Shown here piece after piece: positions 42,970-50,148 of a stretch of 64,000 nt of DNA. The notes under the pieces are model-generated. The model had not been told where the DNA came from. It did not search any database and saw nothing but the letters and a program-made list of their open reading frames with translations. The translations under genes were made by a program, and so were the position numbers. Source of the stretch: Clostridia bacterium (GTDB lineage: Bacteria > Bacillota > Clostridia > Oscillospirales > CAG-272); assembly GCA_017547755.1 (NCBI GenBank), contig JAFYOX010000103.1:1-64000 (forward strand). The letters run 5' to 3'. The first letter of the stretch is position 1, and each line of letters begins with the position of its first letter.

Positions 42970-43947
42970 ATGGACGCAAAAATTGTCAGAGTTCCCGAAC
43001 CGGCGGAACTGGATCGGATGGTATACGCGGCGTTCCCATCGTGGAAAAGCTACCGGACAGTCATGCTCAAAGGCGGACTTTTCAACACCACATACACGCT
43101 CGAATCGGACGACGCACCGGGAGAAAAATACGTTCTCCGCGTCGGTCCGGTGCGCCGCGAACTGCTTCTGCCGTACGAAATGTACCTGATGGACGCGGAA
43201 TGCTGGGCATACGAAAAGATGGCGGAAGCCGGGATCCCGACCTCGACGGTGGTACACAAAGATACCGCCAAAACCCTGCTCGACCGCGATTTCATGATCG
43301 TGAAATTCATTGAATCGGTACAGCTCAACCGCTCGGAAATGAGCGAAGCCGACCGGTACGAAGTCTTCCGCGAGGTCGGACGCCTCTGCCGGAAGATGAA
43401 CGATATCCGCACGGAAAAATTCGGACGCGTCGGGTACATTCTGAACGGCGGCGGATACGATACATGGAGCGCGTACATCAAAAGCGAGCTGTCGGAATGG
43501 GCGGACAAGATCCGCGAACAGACGACGGACTACTATACGGAAGAGGAGCTGTGCGAGATCGTCTCCCTTGCCGACCGTTACCGTGACATCCTCGACGAGA
43601 TCACGGAGCCGTGCTTCAACCACTGCGATATGTGGTCGCTCAACGTCCTGCTGACCCCGCCTGCCCAGTCGGAAAAACCGGGCATCGCGGCGATCATCGA
43701 CCCGGACCGCTGCTGTATGGGCGACCCGGACTTTGAACTGTCGAGCGGATGGATGATGAACGACGCATTCTACGACGGCTACGGCCGCCGCATGGCGGAA
43801 GACGCACACACCGTGATCCGGACGAATATCTACAAAATGATCTTCCTGCTTCTCAACGGCTACTTCATGCGGACGCAGTACGACGATCCCGCGCCGTCGA
43901 TGAGCGACAAGGAACGCGCAATGAAATATCTGGAGGCCCTGCGGTAA
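42970..43947 (+). CDS. APH-fold small-molecule kinase
   Basis: 325 residues of the aminoglycoside/choline kinase fold. The glycine-rich region is MLKGGLFNTTYTLE (about 32-45), the ATP lysine region KYVLRVG, the catalytic loop HCDMWSLN with D220 and N225, and the metal-binding strand IIDPDRCCMGDPDFEL. As the last gene of a glycosidase operon it probably phosphorylates a released sugar or sugar derivative; antibiotic resistance is less likely in this context. Its start lies 15 bases after the GH39-like gene. Confidence 0.82.
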   Translation: MDAKIVRVPEPAELDRMVYAAFPSWKSYRTVMLKGGLFNTTYTLESDDAPGEKYVLRVGPVRRELLLPYEMYLMDAECWAYEKMAEAGIPTSTVVHKDTAKTLLDRDFMIVKFIESVQLNRSEMSEADRYEVFREVGRLCRKMNDIRTEKFGRVGYILNGGGYDTWSAYIKSELSEWADKIREQTTDYYTEEELCEIVSLADRYRDILDEITEPCFNHCDMWSLNVLLTPPAQSEKPGIAAIIDPDRCCMGDPDFELSSGWMMNDAFYDGYGRRMAEDAHTVIRTNIYKMIFLLLNGYFMRTQYDDPAPSMSDKERAMKYLEALR

Positions 43948-43970
43948 CCGCAGACACCGAAAAACAGCAA

Positions 43971-44009
43971 AAAAGGAGAAGAACTTTCCGGAAAAGTTCT
44001 TCTCCTCTG
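43971..44009. terminator. Bidirectional terminator between glycosidase operon and GH36 gene
   Basis: A 13-bp perfect stem GGAGAAGAACTTT/AAAGTTCTTCTCC (43975-43987, 43993-44005) with A-rich and T-rich flanks, between convergent genes. Confidence 0.85.
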
Positions 44010-44026
44010 TAATTTTTTGCGGTAAT

Positions 44027-46015
44027 TTATGCTTTTTCCACCCAGATCAGCTTGGAGGAACGCTTTTCAGCAAACGCAAGTGTCAGTTCGCCTTCGGTCG
44101 TCCACGTTGCGCCGGTATCTTCGTCGGTCAGCTTCCATGCACCATCGACGAACGGCAGAGTTACGGTCAGCGTGTCGTCTTCGCAGTCTTCCATGCGGAA
44201 CGCGAGAACCGCGCCGCACTGTTCGTCATCGTCCACGAAGGAGTATGCCGTGAAGCCCGTACGGTCATTCTTTTCATGCCACGGCGTCAGAACGTAGAAG
44301 TCCTTCAGCAGGTACTTCTTCAGCTTTGCCCATTCGCGCAGACCGAAGCGCAGGATCGAGAAGTCCTGATCGGGGTCCTGTGTGAACTGGGAGTCCACGT
44401 TGAGTGCCGGCAGATAGGATGCTCGCCAGGTGTAAACGTCGGTACGTCCGGTCGGGTCGAGTTCGCCGACCTTTTCCTTCGTATTCGCGCCGCAGAACGG
44501 GATCCACTTGTTGAAGGAAGTCGTCATCGAGAGACGGAGCGCGGTCGTCGTACGGTCGGCGTCACTGCGGAGAAGCGGAACACCGCGGCGCAGGGATTCA
44601 AGGTCATTGCGTCCGCCGCCCGATGCGCAGGAATCGACAAATCCGCTGCCGCCGAAACCGAGCGTGCAGGCGATGATATCGTCCCACATCCGGTAGTGAC
44701 CGTCTACGAAGCGGCATTCCGTGATGCCCGTACGGTTGTCGCCTTCAAGGGTGTCGAGGTACTTCCAGAGAGCGCCCGGGTCGCTGTTGTTGTCTTCACG
44801 GTAGATTTCGACCTTGTTTTCGGAAAGCACCTTGCAGATGCGTCCGACCGTCCAGTCGTAGCAGGCAGGGATCCCGATGTTGTTGGAAATCGAGCCGACA
44901 CCTTCGCGGCGGATCGCCCATGCAGGATCGTATCCGTAATTTTTCACGAGATTGTCGACGTCGGTAACACGTTCGGGTTCGAACCACATGAGGGTACGCA
45001 TACCGTGTTCACGTGCGAAATCGGTGGATTCGAGGAAGGTCTTGCCCGGCCACTTCACGGGGTCGAGTTCCCAGGTGCCGACGGTGCCCCACCAGTCAGA
45101 AACGGGGGAACTGCCGTCCGGCGCGGTGTACCATCCGGCGTCGAACCAGCGGACGTCCACCTTAACGTCTTCGGCGATCATCTTTTCAAGGGACGGCTTC
45201 CACGTATAGTAGCGTTCGGAAATACTGCCGTCGGAGTTCGGCAGACCAGTGTCGTTGGAAACGCAGCAGGCAGAGAACGGTTCCACGTGTGCGCCGGAAG
45301 CGTCGGTTGCCGGAAGATTGCAGTTCACAAACCAGCTTCTCCAGAAATTCGTCGCGTAATTTTCATCCCGGACGGTGTACGGCGCATAAACGAACAGCGC
45401 GGTACGGATCTTTTCGCCGGGCTTGAGATAGGTGCGGATGTTGTTGACCGAGCGCATCGTGCAGGTGGTAGCAGAACCATCGTAAACGAAGTCCGCGGTC
45501 CATGTACCTGCCCAGCCGATCGCCAGCATCGCGCCGCCGTCGCCGTATTCAAGATTGAAATACGGGAAATTGACATGGGTCGGACGGCCGCTGTTGGAAG
45601 TGAAGTGTACTTCTTCGGCGGTAAGATCGGTCACGTAAGGACGATACTGATTGCCGTGGTCGCCGAGACTTCCGCGCAGAACGGGGGAAGCCCCTTCAAA
45701 GGTGAGCGTCGTTGAAAGATCTTCAAGGATCGCGCTGTTCGCCTTGCCGGCGTTTTCAAACCAAAACGTCCATTCGGTCACGCCGTAAGCAGGATAGAAG
45801 GACAGAATCAGCGTCGTACGGAAACCGTCTGTTTTTTCATAAATAAACGTCGTCGTTTCGCGTTTGCCGTTAAATTCCGTAACCGCGGAGACGACTGTTC
45901 CGGGGAACCCGGAAATGCGTTCACCGCCGTACGTATAAGCAAACGGGACACGGGACGGGTCGGCAAGAAGAGAACGATACCACGCTTCCGCTGCGGGGTT
46001 TGAGTAGTTTTTCAT
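44027..46015 (-). CDS. GH36 alpha-galactosidase
   Basis: 662 residues from the ATG at 46015 (AAAGGAG site); a start ten codons upstream has no site. An N-terminal beta-sandwich (about 1-270) leads into a TIM barrel with DVRWFDAGWY (about 305), MWFEPERV (about 363-370), EIYREDNN with nucleophile D408 and SCASGGGRND with acid/base D471, the GH36 set. A C-terminal beta domain closes the protein. It lacks a signal peptide and should release galactose from imported raffinose-family or galactomannan oligosaccharides, which would complement the GH2 mannosidase at 20000. It is monocistronic with a near-consensus promoter. Confidence 0.93.
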   Translation of the reverse strand: MKNYSNPAAEAWYRSLLADPSRVPFAYTYGGERISGFPGTVVSAVTEFNGKRETTTFIYEKTDGFRTTLILSFYPAYGVTEWTFWFENAGKANSAILEDLSTTLTFEGASPVLRGSLGDHGNQYRPYVTDLTAEEVHFTSNSGRPTHVNFPYFNLEYGDGGAMLAIGWAGTWTADFVYDGSATTCTMRSVNNIRTYLKPGEKIRTALFVYAPYTVRDENYATNFWRSWFVNCNLPATDASGAHVEPFSACCVSNDTGLPNSDGSISERYYTWKPSLEKMIAEDVKVDVRWFDAGWYTAPDGSSPVSDWWGTVGTWELDPVKWPGKTFLESTDFAREHGMRTLMWFEPERVTDVDNLVKNYGYDPAWAIRREGVGSISNNIGIPACYDWTVGRICKVLSENKVEIYREDNNSDPGALWKYLDTLEGDNRTGITECRFVDGHYRMWDDIIACTLGFGGSGFVDSCASGGGRNDLESLRRGVPLLRSDADRTTTALRLSMTTSFNKWIPFCGANTKEKVGELDPTGRTDVYTWRASYLPALNVDSQFTQDPDQDFSILRFGLREWAKLKKYLLKDFYVLTPWHEKNDRTGFTAYSFVDDDEQCGAVLAFRMEDCEDDTLTVTLPFVDGAWKLTDEDTGATWTTEGELTLAFAEKRSSKLIWVEKA

Positions 46016-46059
46016 GGGAATGCTCCTTTCGTATGAACGAACCATAATTATCTATCGAA

Positions 46060-46088
46060 ATTATACAGGATATGCGAAAGGATTGCAA
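46060..46088 (-). promoter_or_regulatory. Promoter of the GH36 gene
   Basis: Minus strand -35 TTGCAA (46088-46083), 17-bp spacer, -10 TATAAT (46065-46060). Confidence 0.82.
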
Positions 46089-46117
46089 GAGAATATGAAA
46101 AATCACATCTGCAGATT

Positions 46118-46573
46118 TTATCTCATCTCAATCTGTTCCGCACGGATATGATGTTTTTCTTCAAGAAATTTCAGCAGATCCATTAATAGTTCCAATACCA
46201 CTTCCGCGTGATTGACTACGAGCAAAGTATCATAGTCTTCCAGAGTTTTTACATCTGTCCGCCCGCATTCCACCATAATTTGGTAATCATCATAAATAAA
46301 ATCCAGACTGCAGCAATAAGAACTTTCTTCCATGCAATAAAACTCCATAAAATGAACGATTTCATAATCGATCTCATTCATTTTGAGTTTTTTCTTCAGT
46401 AAAGCTATAAATTCATAAGGGCTTATCGTCCCCCATTCCTTCATTGAAAAGAATTCTGTGAACAAATAATCACATAACCGTTCAACTGTATGATCCAGGA
46501 GCATGTTAAATGATCTGCAGTCTTTATTATCTATCAGTGTTTTGATTTCCACAACACTCTGCGCAATGTTCAT
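46118..46573 (-). CDS. Protein of unknown function
   Basis: 151 residues, acidic and mostly helical (KDCRSFNMLLDHTVERLCDYLFTEFFSM; VVLELLMDLLKFLEEKHHI), with a cluster of cysteines and tyrosines in the middle (FYCMEESSYCCSLDFIYDD). No signal peptide and no known family. The codon use is AT-rich, unlike the GH36 gene beside it, so the change of base composition starts before the tRNA fragment. A GGAG site precedes the ATG. Confidence 0.6.
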   Translation of the reverse strand: MNIAQSVVEIKTLIDNKDCRSFNMLLDHTVERLCDYLFTEFFSMKEWGTISPYEFIALLKKKLKMNEIDYEIVHFMEFYCMEESSYCCSLDFIYDDYQIMVECGRTDVKTLEDYDTLLVVNHAEVVLELLMDLLKFLEEKHHIRAEQIEMR

Positions 46574-46656
46574 ATAATAATCTCCTTTTTTCAGAAATAC
46601 ATTGTTATAGCTTAAATAGAGGCAAACTGCTGGTTCCTCCGTAGGTTAGAACGGTG

Positions 46657-46692
46657 AAAAAAGGAAAACACCTGTATCGTAAGATACAGGTG
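46657..46692 (-). terminator. Terminator behind the tRNA-Asn fragment
   Basis: A 10-bp perfect stem CACCTGTATC/GATACAGGTG with a 4-base loop, followed on the minus strand by a T-rich tail. It is placed as a normal tRNA terminator, five bases after the tRNA 3' end. Confidence 0.88.
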
Positions 46693-46696
46693 TAAA

Positions 46697-46752
46697 CTCC
46701 CCCAGTTGGGCTCGAACCAACGACACCGCGGTTAACAGCCGCGTGCTCTCGC
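46697..46752 (-). pseudogene. Defective tRNA-Asn (GTT): 3' part only
   Basis: On the minus strand the sequence from GAGAGC through the anticodon arm CGCGG-CTGTTAA-CCGCG, variable loop, T arm GTTGG-TTCGAGC-CCAAC and acceptor TGGGGGA plus discriminator G is a perfect tRNA-Asn. The 5' part is wrong: the bases where the TCCCCCA acceptor half and the D loop with its GG pair should be cannot pair. A TCCCC fits directly before GCGAGAGC, so either ~15 bases were lost or the 5' half was replaced. A 3' tRNA remnant is what an element inserted in a tRNA gene leaves at its far end. Confidence 0.8.
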
Positions 46753-46837
46753 GGGGAGCTTATGTTACAAGAAAAACAACATCGCGCAAAAATCCTCAAC
46801 AGCAGTTCGTCTGATAGAGTTCACATAACCTCTTGTG

Positions 46838-48442
46838 TTACGCAATCGTCGTAATTGAAGTATCTCCGTGCCAATCCTCCAGGAACTGCCGGTAGGTCAT
46901 ATTCAATTCAATGTGAATCTCATACCCCTTCCCGATCTCCACCCGATTGAAAAGCTGACACGCGATCATCTTTTTCACTTCCAGCGAAGCATCGTCAAAT
47001 TCCTCAGCCCAGCTTCTGAACTGCCGGTACGCCGGAATTACATTGTCGCTCATCGCTTTCTTCTCGGTTTCTTCATCCTTCAGCTTCTGCAGAAACGCTT
47101 CGTCCTCCGCAATCTTCGCTTTGACTGTCTGTAAAGCAACCGCAAGGTCTTCCTCGGTGTATATACTTTCACCGGAAAGTACCTTTCCGATCTCCAACCG
47201 CAGAGTTTCAAGCTGTTTCCGATTCTTCTGGAGGGACAAATCTGTTTTCTGCTGTAAATGATGGTTCTCCGCCATCATTTTCTTGTAGACAGACTGGATT
47301 TTCTCCTCCTGCGGACAACCGGACACGGATGCAAAGATCAGCCGCATGATTTTCAGAATCTCACGGTCAACCTTCTCCGCATTGTATGTACTCGCACCGT
47401 CGCAGTCGTTCAATCCGCGGCTGCGGTGGTAGCAGATATACCGCGCATATTCGGTGTCACTTGCCGTTCCGTCCCGCTTGACATAACGTTCCTTGTATCG
47501 GCTGGTGGCAAGTCGGCATCCGCAGTGAGCGCAGAAGACATTTCCGCTCAGCAATGCCTTTCCCTTGTTCATCAGCGCGATGGTTCGCTTCTCATCATCC
47601 TTGCGGGATCGCTGATGCAGGATATCCTGCGCCAATGCAAATTCCCGGTCGTCAATGATCTGAAGAAACTCGATCCTGTCGGATTTGGCATCGCCGTTTT
47701 TGAGGAATCCGCAGTATATCTCGTTTTTCAATATCCGCAGGATGTGATTGCTCTGGAATTCCGCGCCGCCGTGGGTGCGATATCCTTCCTTATTTATATA
47801 GGCGGCAATCTGATACGACCCGCATCCTTCCGAAGTGGTCATACGAAAAATCCGGCGTACAAGATCAGCTTCCGCAGGCTCTATGGCAAGGTCGCGCATT
47901 TCCTGTCCCTTCTTGTTCTTCCGTCCGTTCTTCACGAGCGTATAACCATAGGGGACAGAACCGCCGGTGTAGATTCCTTCTTCTGTCATCTGCTGAAGTC
48001 TGGTCTTCACACGGATGGACGTTTTCTCGGATTCACCGGATGCCTGCCAGAAACGGATATAGTTCATGAGCTTGTCCACATGATTCTCGAATTTCTGCTG
48101 CCCTTCATTCACCGACCATACTTCAATGTCATGTTCGGCGAACCACTGGAGAACGAACGGAGTTTCATTCTCGATTCTGCCGAGACGGTCGAACATGAAG
48201 ACGAGAAGAACATCGAATTCACGTGCAAGTGCCGCTTCCTTCAAATCCTGAATGGCATCACGCTTTTCGGCTGACACCTTGAAACCGGAGATTCCCTTTT
48301 CCTCGAATTCCCGAAGGATTTCCCAATCGGGCTGTCGTCCGGCGAATTCGTGGCAGGCGATCCGCTGCATGGGGATGTCGTCTTTGTTGATGTCCACCTG
48401 CTTTACGGTAGATACTCTGTATAAAGTGTAAACTCGTTTCAT
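46838..48442 (-). CDS. Large serine recombinase
   Basis: 534 residues from the ATG at 48442 (GAAAGGA site); 41 extra codons upstream have no ribosome site. The catalytic domain begins YTLYRVSTVKQ with nucleophile S11 and continues with EKGISGF and FMFDRLGRIENET. The recombinase domain (about 170-290) has GSVPYGYTL and ILKNEIYCGFL. A zinc ribbon follows, CAHCGCRL ... YICYHRSRGLNDC (about 330-385), and then a long coiled coil (about 410-480). Such enzymes integrate and excise elements between short att sites. It lies 86 bases from the tRNA-Asn fragment, as expected for an integrase next to its attachment site, although members of this class rarely use tRNA genes. Confidence 0.92.
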   Translation of the reverse strand: MKRVYTLYRVSTVKQVDINKDDIPMQRIACHEFAGRQPDWEILREFEEKGISGFKVSAEKRDAIQDLKEAALAREFDVLLVFMFDRLGRIENETPFVLQWFAEHDIEVWSVNEGQQKFENHVDKLMNYIRFWQASGESEKTSIRVKTRLQQMTEEGIYTGGSVPYGYTLVKNGRKNKKGQEMRDLAIEPAEADLVRRIFRMTTSEGCGSYQIAAYINKEGYRTHGGAEFQSNHILRILKNEIYCGFLKNGDAKSDRIEFLQIIDDREFALAQDILHQRSRKDDEKRTIALMNKGKALLSGNVFCAHCGCRLATSRYKERYVKRDGTASDTEYARYICYHRSRGLNDCDGASTYNAEKVDREILKIMRLIFASVSGCPQEEKIQSVYKKMMAENHHLQQKTDLSLQKNRKQLETLRLEIGKVLSGESIYTEEDLAVALQTVKAKIAEDEAFLQKLKDEETEKKAMSDNVIPAYRQFRSWAEEFDDASLEVKKMIACQLFNRVEIGKGYEIHIELNMTYRQFLEDWHGDTSITTIA

Positions 48443-48511
48443 TTGTGTTTCCTTTCTGGAGAAAACACGAACTGCTATGAAATTTTCAAAGAGCGGTGGA
48501 TTACTGTGATT

Positions 48512-48540
48512 ATTATAGCAGATTTCGTGTGCGGGTGCAA
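48512..48540 (-). promoter_or_regulatory. Promoter of the serine recombinase gene
   Basis: Minus strand -35 TTGCAC (48540-48535), 17-bp spacer, -10 TATAAT (48517-48512). Confidence 0.78.
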
Positions 48541-48615
48541 GGATGAGAAATGGACTTTTTAACAATAATACTACAGAAACCTGTAATATCTACGGGAAAC
48601 GCTTTTTCTCATTTT

Positions 48616-48792
48616 TTATTCCCGAATCCGTTTTTCATACGCATTCGTCAGCATATCAAGGATCGTATCCTTTACACTTCCCTCTCCCGTTTTTCCGGCG
48701 AAGGTGATGGTGATCTTCACACCGTTACTCTCCCTGTGAATCACGGGAGAGTCTTTTTTCTGATCCATTTCGGTTGTTCTGAAGTTTTCCAT
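48616..48792 (-). CDS. Small ORF upstream of the recombinase
   Basis: 58 residues, starting MENFRTTEMDQKKDSP and containing GVKITITFAGKTGEGSVKDTILDMLTNAYEK. The start has GGAAGGAAA nine bases upstream. A polar N-terminus followed by one strand pair and a terminal helix matches the small accessory proteins often found immediately upstream of serine recombinases in Firmicute transposons (TnpW-like), but similarity at this size is weak. It probably lies in the same mobile module as the recombinase. Confidence 0.6.
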   Translation of the reverse strand: MENFRTTEMDQKKDSPVIHRESNGVKITITFAGKTGEGSVKDTILDMLTNAYEKRIRE

Positions 48793-49319
48793 ATTCGTTT
48801 CCTTCCATATTATATAGTATTATATAGTCTTTTTTCAAAGCCATAAGTATGAGTCTGACTATGGCGAGATTTGTCGAGGAACAAACGCAGTCAGACCCAT
48901 CACTTATAAGTTTGAATTTATCCGGAGGATGTAAGCATCCCCCGGAATTGTTTCATTGATTCTTGCCCGGACAGACTACCTGTTCGCGTAATAATTTCAG
49001 GTACTCGTACATCCAAAGGAACCTCTCACCCCATAACGTGCGGCGGTTGTTATCACGCTCAGGTCATGGCTAGTGGGGAGTCTCAGCTCTCCGTTGTCAT
49101 CGCCGATCGGTGCGAACCGATTTTTCCGAAGCTGATAAGCGGGTCTGTCCCGCCGTCGCTCGCTGTATGAAACAGGTCATGGCGTATCCTTCGGTCTGGC
49201 TATTCCGGGGAGTTCGTTATCTGTCCGGGGTGTATTGATTTTTCAAAGAACCTGCACACCGGACGGAGTTAAACTGTTACCGACGCGGTGCGGAGAAGGT
49301 GTTTTTCTTTGCCTTCACT
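48793..49319. other. 527-bp intergenic region with inverted repeats, possibly structured RNA
   Basis: No protein is credible here. At 48,845-48,907 two ~20-base imperfect inverted repeats (ATAAGTATGAGTCTGACT and ATAAGTGATGGGTCTGAC) enclose a 24-base loop. Near 49,110-49,130 the plus strand reads ATCGGT-GCGA-ACCGAT followed by TTTT, a GNRA-capped hairpin. The region is more GC-rich than its neighbours. A structured RNA, a transfer origin or regulatory DNA of the mobile element are all possible. Confidence 0.45.
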
Positions 49320-49835
49320 CTATACCTCACTATTCGTTGAAAAGTAGCCCCTTTCACACAAATATTTTTTGATTTTTTCTTTTGCATCTTCCAGAGATCG
49401 TTTCACCGGCATCTTGGTACAGCCTTCTTTTTCTGCAATCTGTTCGTATGTCAGATTTTCATAATAGTACAGATGAATTCTGTGCTTCTGTGTGAGTGTC
49501 AGAAAATCAAAAGAACGATAAAGCTGTTCTTTCACAAGCAAGTAAAGAACCGTTTCGACGGTAGTATCGTATGCTTCTTCATCGGGAATTCCGTAACCGT
49601 AATGACGGTCGATTTCATTCAGATGAGACAAATCTTTCAGTTCGTTCTTATCAAAGTCCTGGAATTGTTCTTCCGTAATTTCCACACACTGATGGATGCC
49701 TTCACCGTCATCGAATTCCACGAAATACTTGGGATAACCGGTGTCTTTACCGATAGAGTAGATCGTGTAGGGGTTGTCTTTATCTTTACGCCGCTTCGGG
49801 CGAGGATCTGCGTTAGTCGGATAATTGTTATCCAT
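49320..49835 (-). CDS. Sigma-70-like regulator of a mobile element
   Basis: 171 residues. The C-terminal 60 residues form a sigma region 4-like helix-turn-helix (FLTLTQKHRIHLYYYENLTYEQIAEKEGCTKMPVKRSLEDAKEKIKKYL). The N-terminal half (YTIYSIGKDTGYPKYFVEFDDGEGIHQCVEITEEQFQDFDKNEL) is the segment seen in small sigma-like proteins of Firmicute integrative elements. Its GGAGG site lies in the 3' arm of a perfect 14-bp hairpin immediately before the ATG, so translation should be off unless the hairpin is opened. A role in switching on element genes is inferred. Confidence 0.75.
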   Translation of the reverse strand: MDNNYPTNADPRPKRRKDKDNPYTIYSIGKDTGYPKYFVEFDDGEGIHQCVEITEEQFQDFDKNELKDLSHLNEIDRHYGYGIPDEEAYDTTVETVLYLLVKEQLYRSFDFLTLTQKHRIHLYYYENLTYEQIAEKEGCTKMPVKRSLEDAKEKIKKYLCERGYFSTNSEV

Positions 49836-49843
49836 TTATTGTT

Positions 49844-49881
49844 CCTCCGTTTTGATTTTTGGGGTTGAATCAAAACGGAGG
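49844..49881 (-). promoter_or_regulatory. Hairpin that buries the ribosome site of the sigma-like gene
   Basis: On the minus strand CCTCCGTTTTGATT and AATCAAAACGGAGG are perfect 14-base complements around a 10-base loop. The GGAGG at 49844-49848 is the ribosome site of the gene starting at 49835. Confidence 0.75.
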
Positions 49882-49920
49882 AATGGCGGAGACCGGCAGC
49901 GAGGCTGTAATGACCGCATA

Positions 49921-49967
49921 AAAAAAGAGCGGCTGCTTTTGCTTGAGATTACAAAAGCAGCCGCTCT
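49921..49967 (-). terminator. Terminator of the SARP-like gene
   Basis: A 16-bp perfect stem AGAGCGGCTGCTTTTG/CAAAAGCAGCCGCTCT (49926-49941, 49952-49967) followed by TTTTTT on the minus strand. Confidence 0.92.
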
Positions 49968-49996
49968 GCGGTTATCTTCGGGTGACAAAATAAAAC

Positions 49997-50052
49997 CTCC
50001 GAAAGTCAAGTTCTGGCAAATCGCTTTTGCCAGTCCAGTTTAACTTTCGGAG
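49997..50052. other. Nested double hairpin
   Basis: An outer 10-bp stem CTCCGAAAGT/ACTTTCGGAG (49997-50006, 50043-50052) encloses an inner 8-bp stem CTGGCAAA/TTTGCCAG (50013-50020, 50026-50033). Such nested inverted repeats occur at transfer or rolling-circle origins and in recombination sites; the function here is unknown. Confidence 0.6.
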
Positions 50053-50145
50053 ATTACACGCCCCATTACATAGGCCATTACATTTGCATTACATATAAAT
50101 TTGGCATTACACAGACCATTACATATCCATTACATCTGCATTACA
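50052..50145. repeat. Array of eight ATTACA-containing heptamer repeats
   Basis: Heptamers (one GATTACA, seven CATTACA) start at 50052, 50064, 50076, 50087, 50105, 50117, 50128 and 50139, so spacing is 12, 12, 11, 18, 12, 11 and 11 bases. This is about one helical turn, the arrangement bound by SARP-type activators, and the array abuts the 3' end of a SARP-like gene. Confidence 0.8.
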
Positions 50146-50148
50146 GGA

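Larger units (their letters stand above)
49836..50148. other. Intergenic regulatory cluster between SARP-like and sigma-like genes
   Basis: This 313-bp gap holds, in minus-strand order, the ATTACA repeat array, a nested hairpin, a strong terminator and the ribosome-site hairpin, each listed separately. No clear sigma-A promoter for the sigma-like gene was found after the terminator. Confidence 0.6.

Noticed and set aside
41512..43809. 765-codon open frame opposite the GH39-like and kinase genes
   Set aside because: Antisense shadow crossing several gene borders; the catalytic motifs are on the plus strand.
46697..46752. Functional tRNA-Asn
   Set aside because: The 5' acceptor half and D-loop GG are missing and the acceptor stem cannot form.
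48550..48846. 98-codon plus-strand frame upstream of the recombinase
   Set aside because: The opposite strand has a short gene with a good ribosome site and balanced composition; the plus frame is hydrophobic shadow.
50052..50145. CRISPR array
   Set aside because: The repeats are only 7 bases with 4-5-base gaps, far below repeat and spacer sizes, and no cas gene is present.
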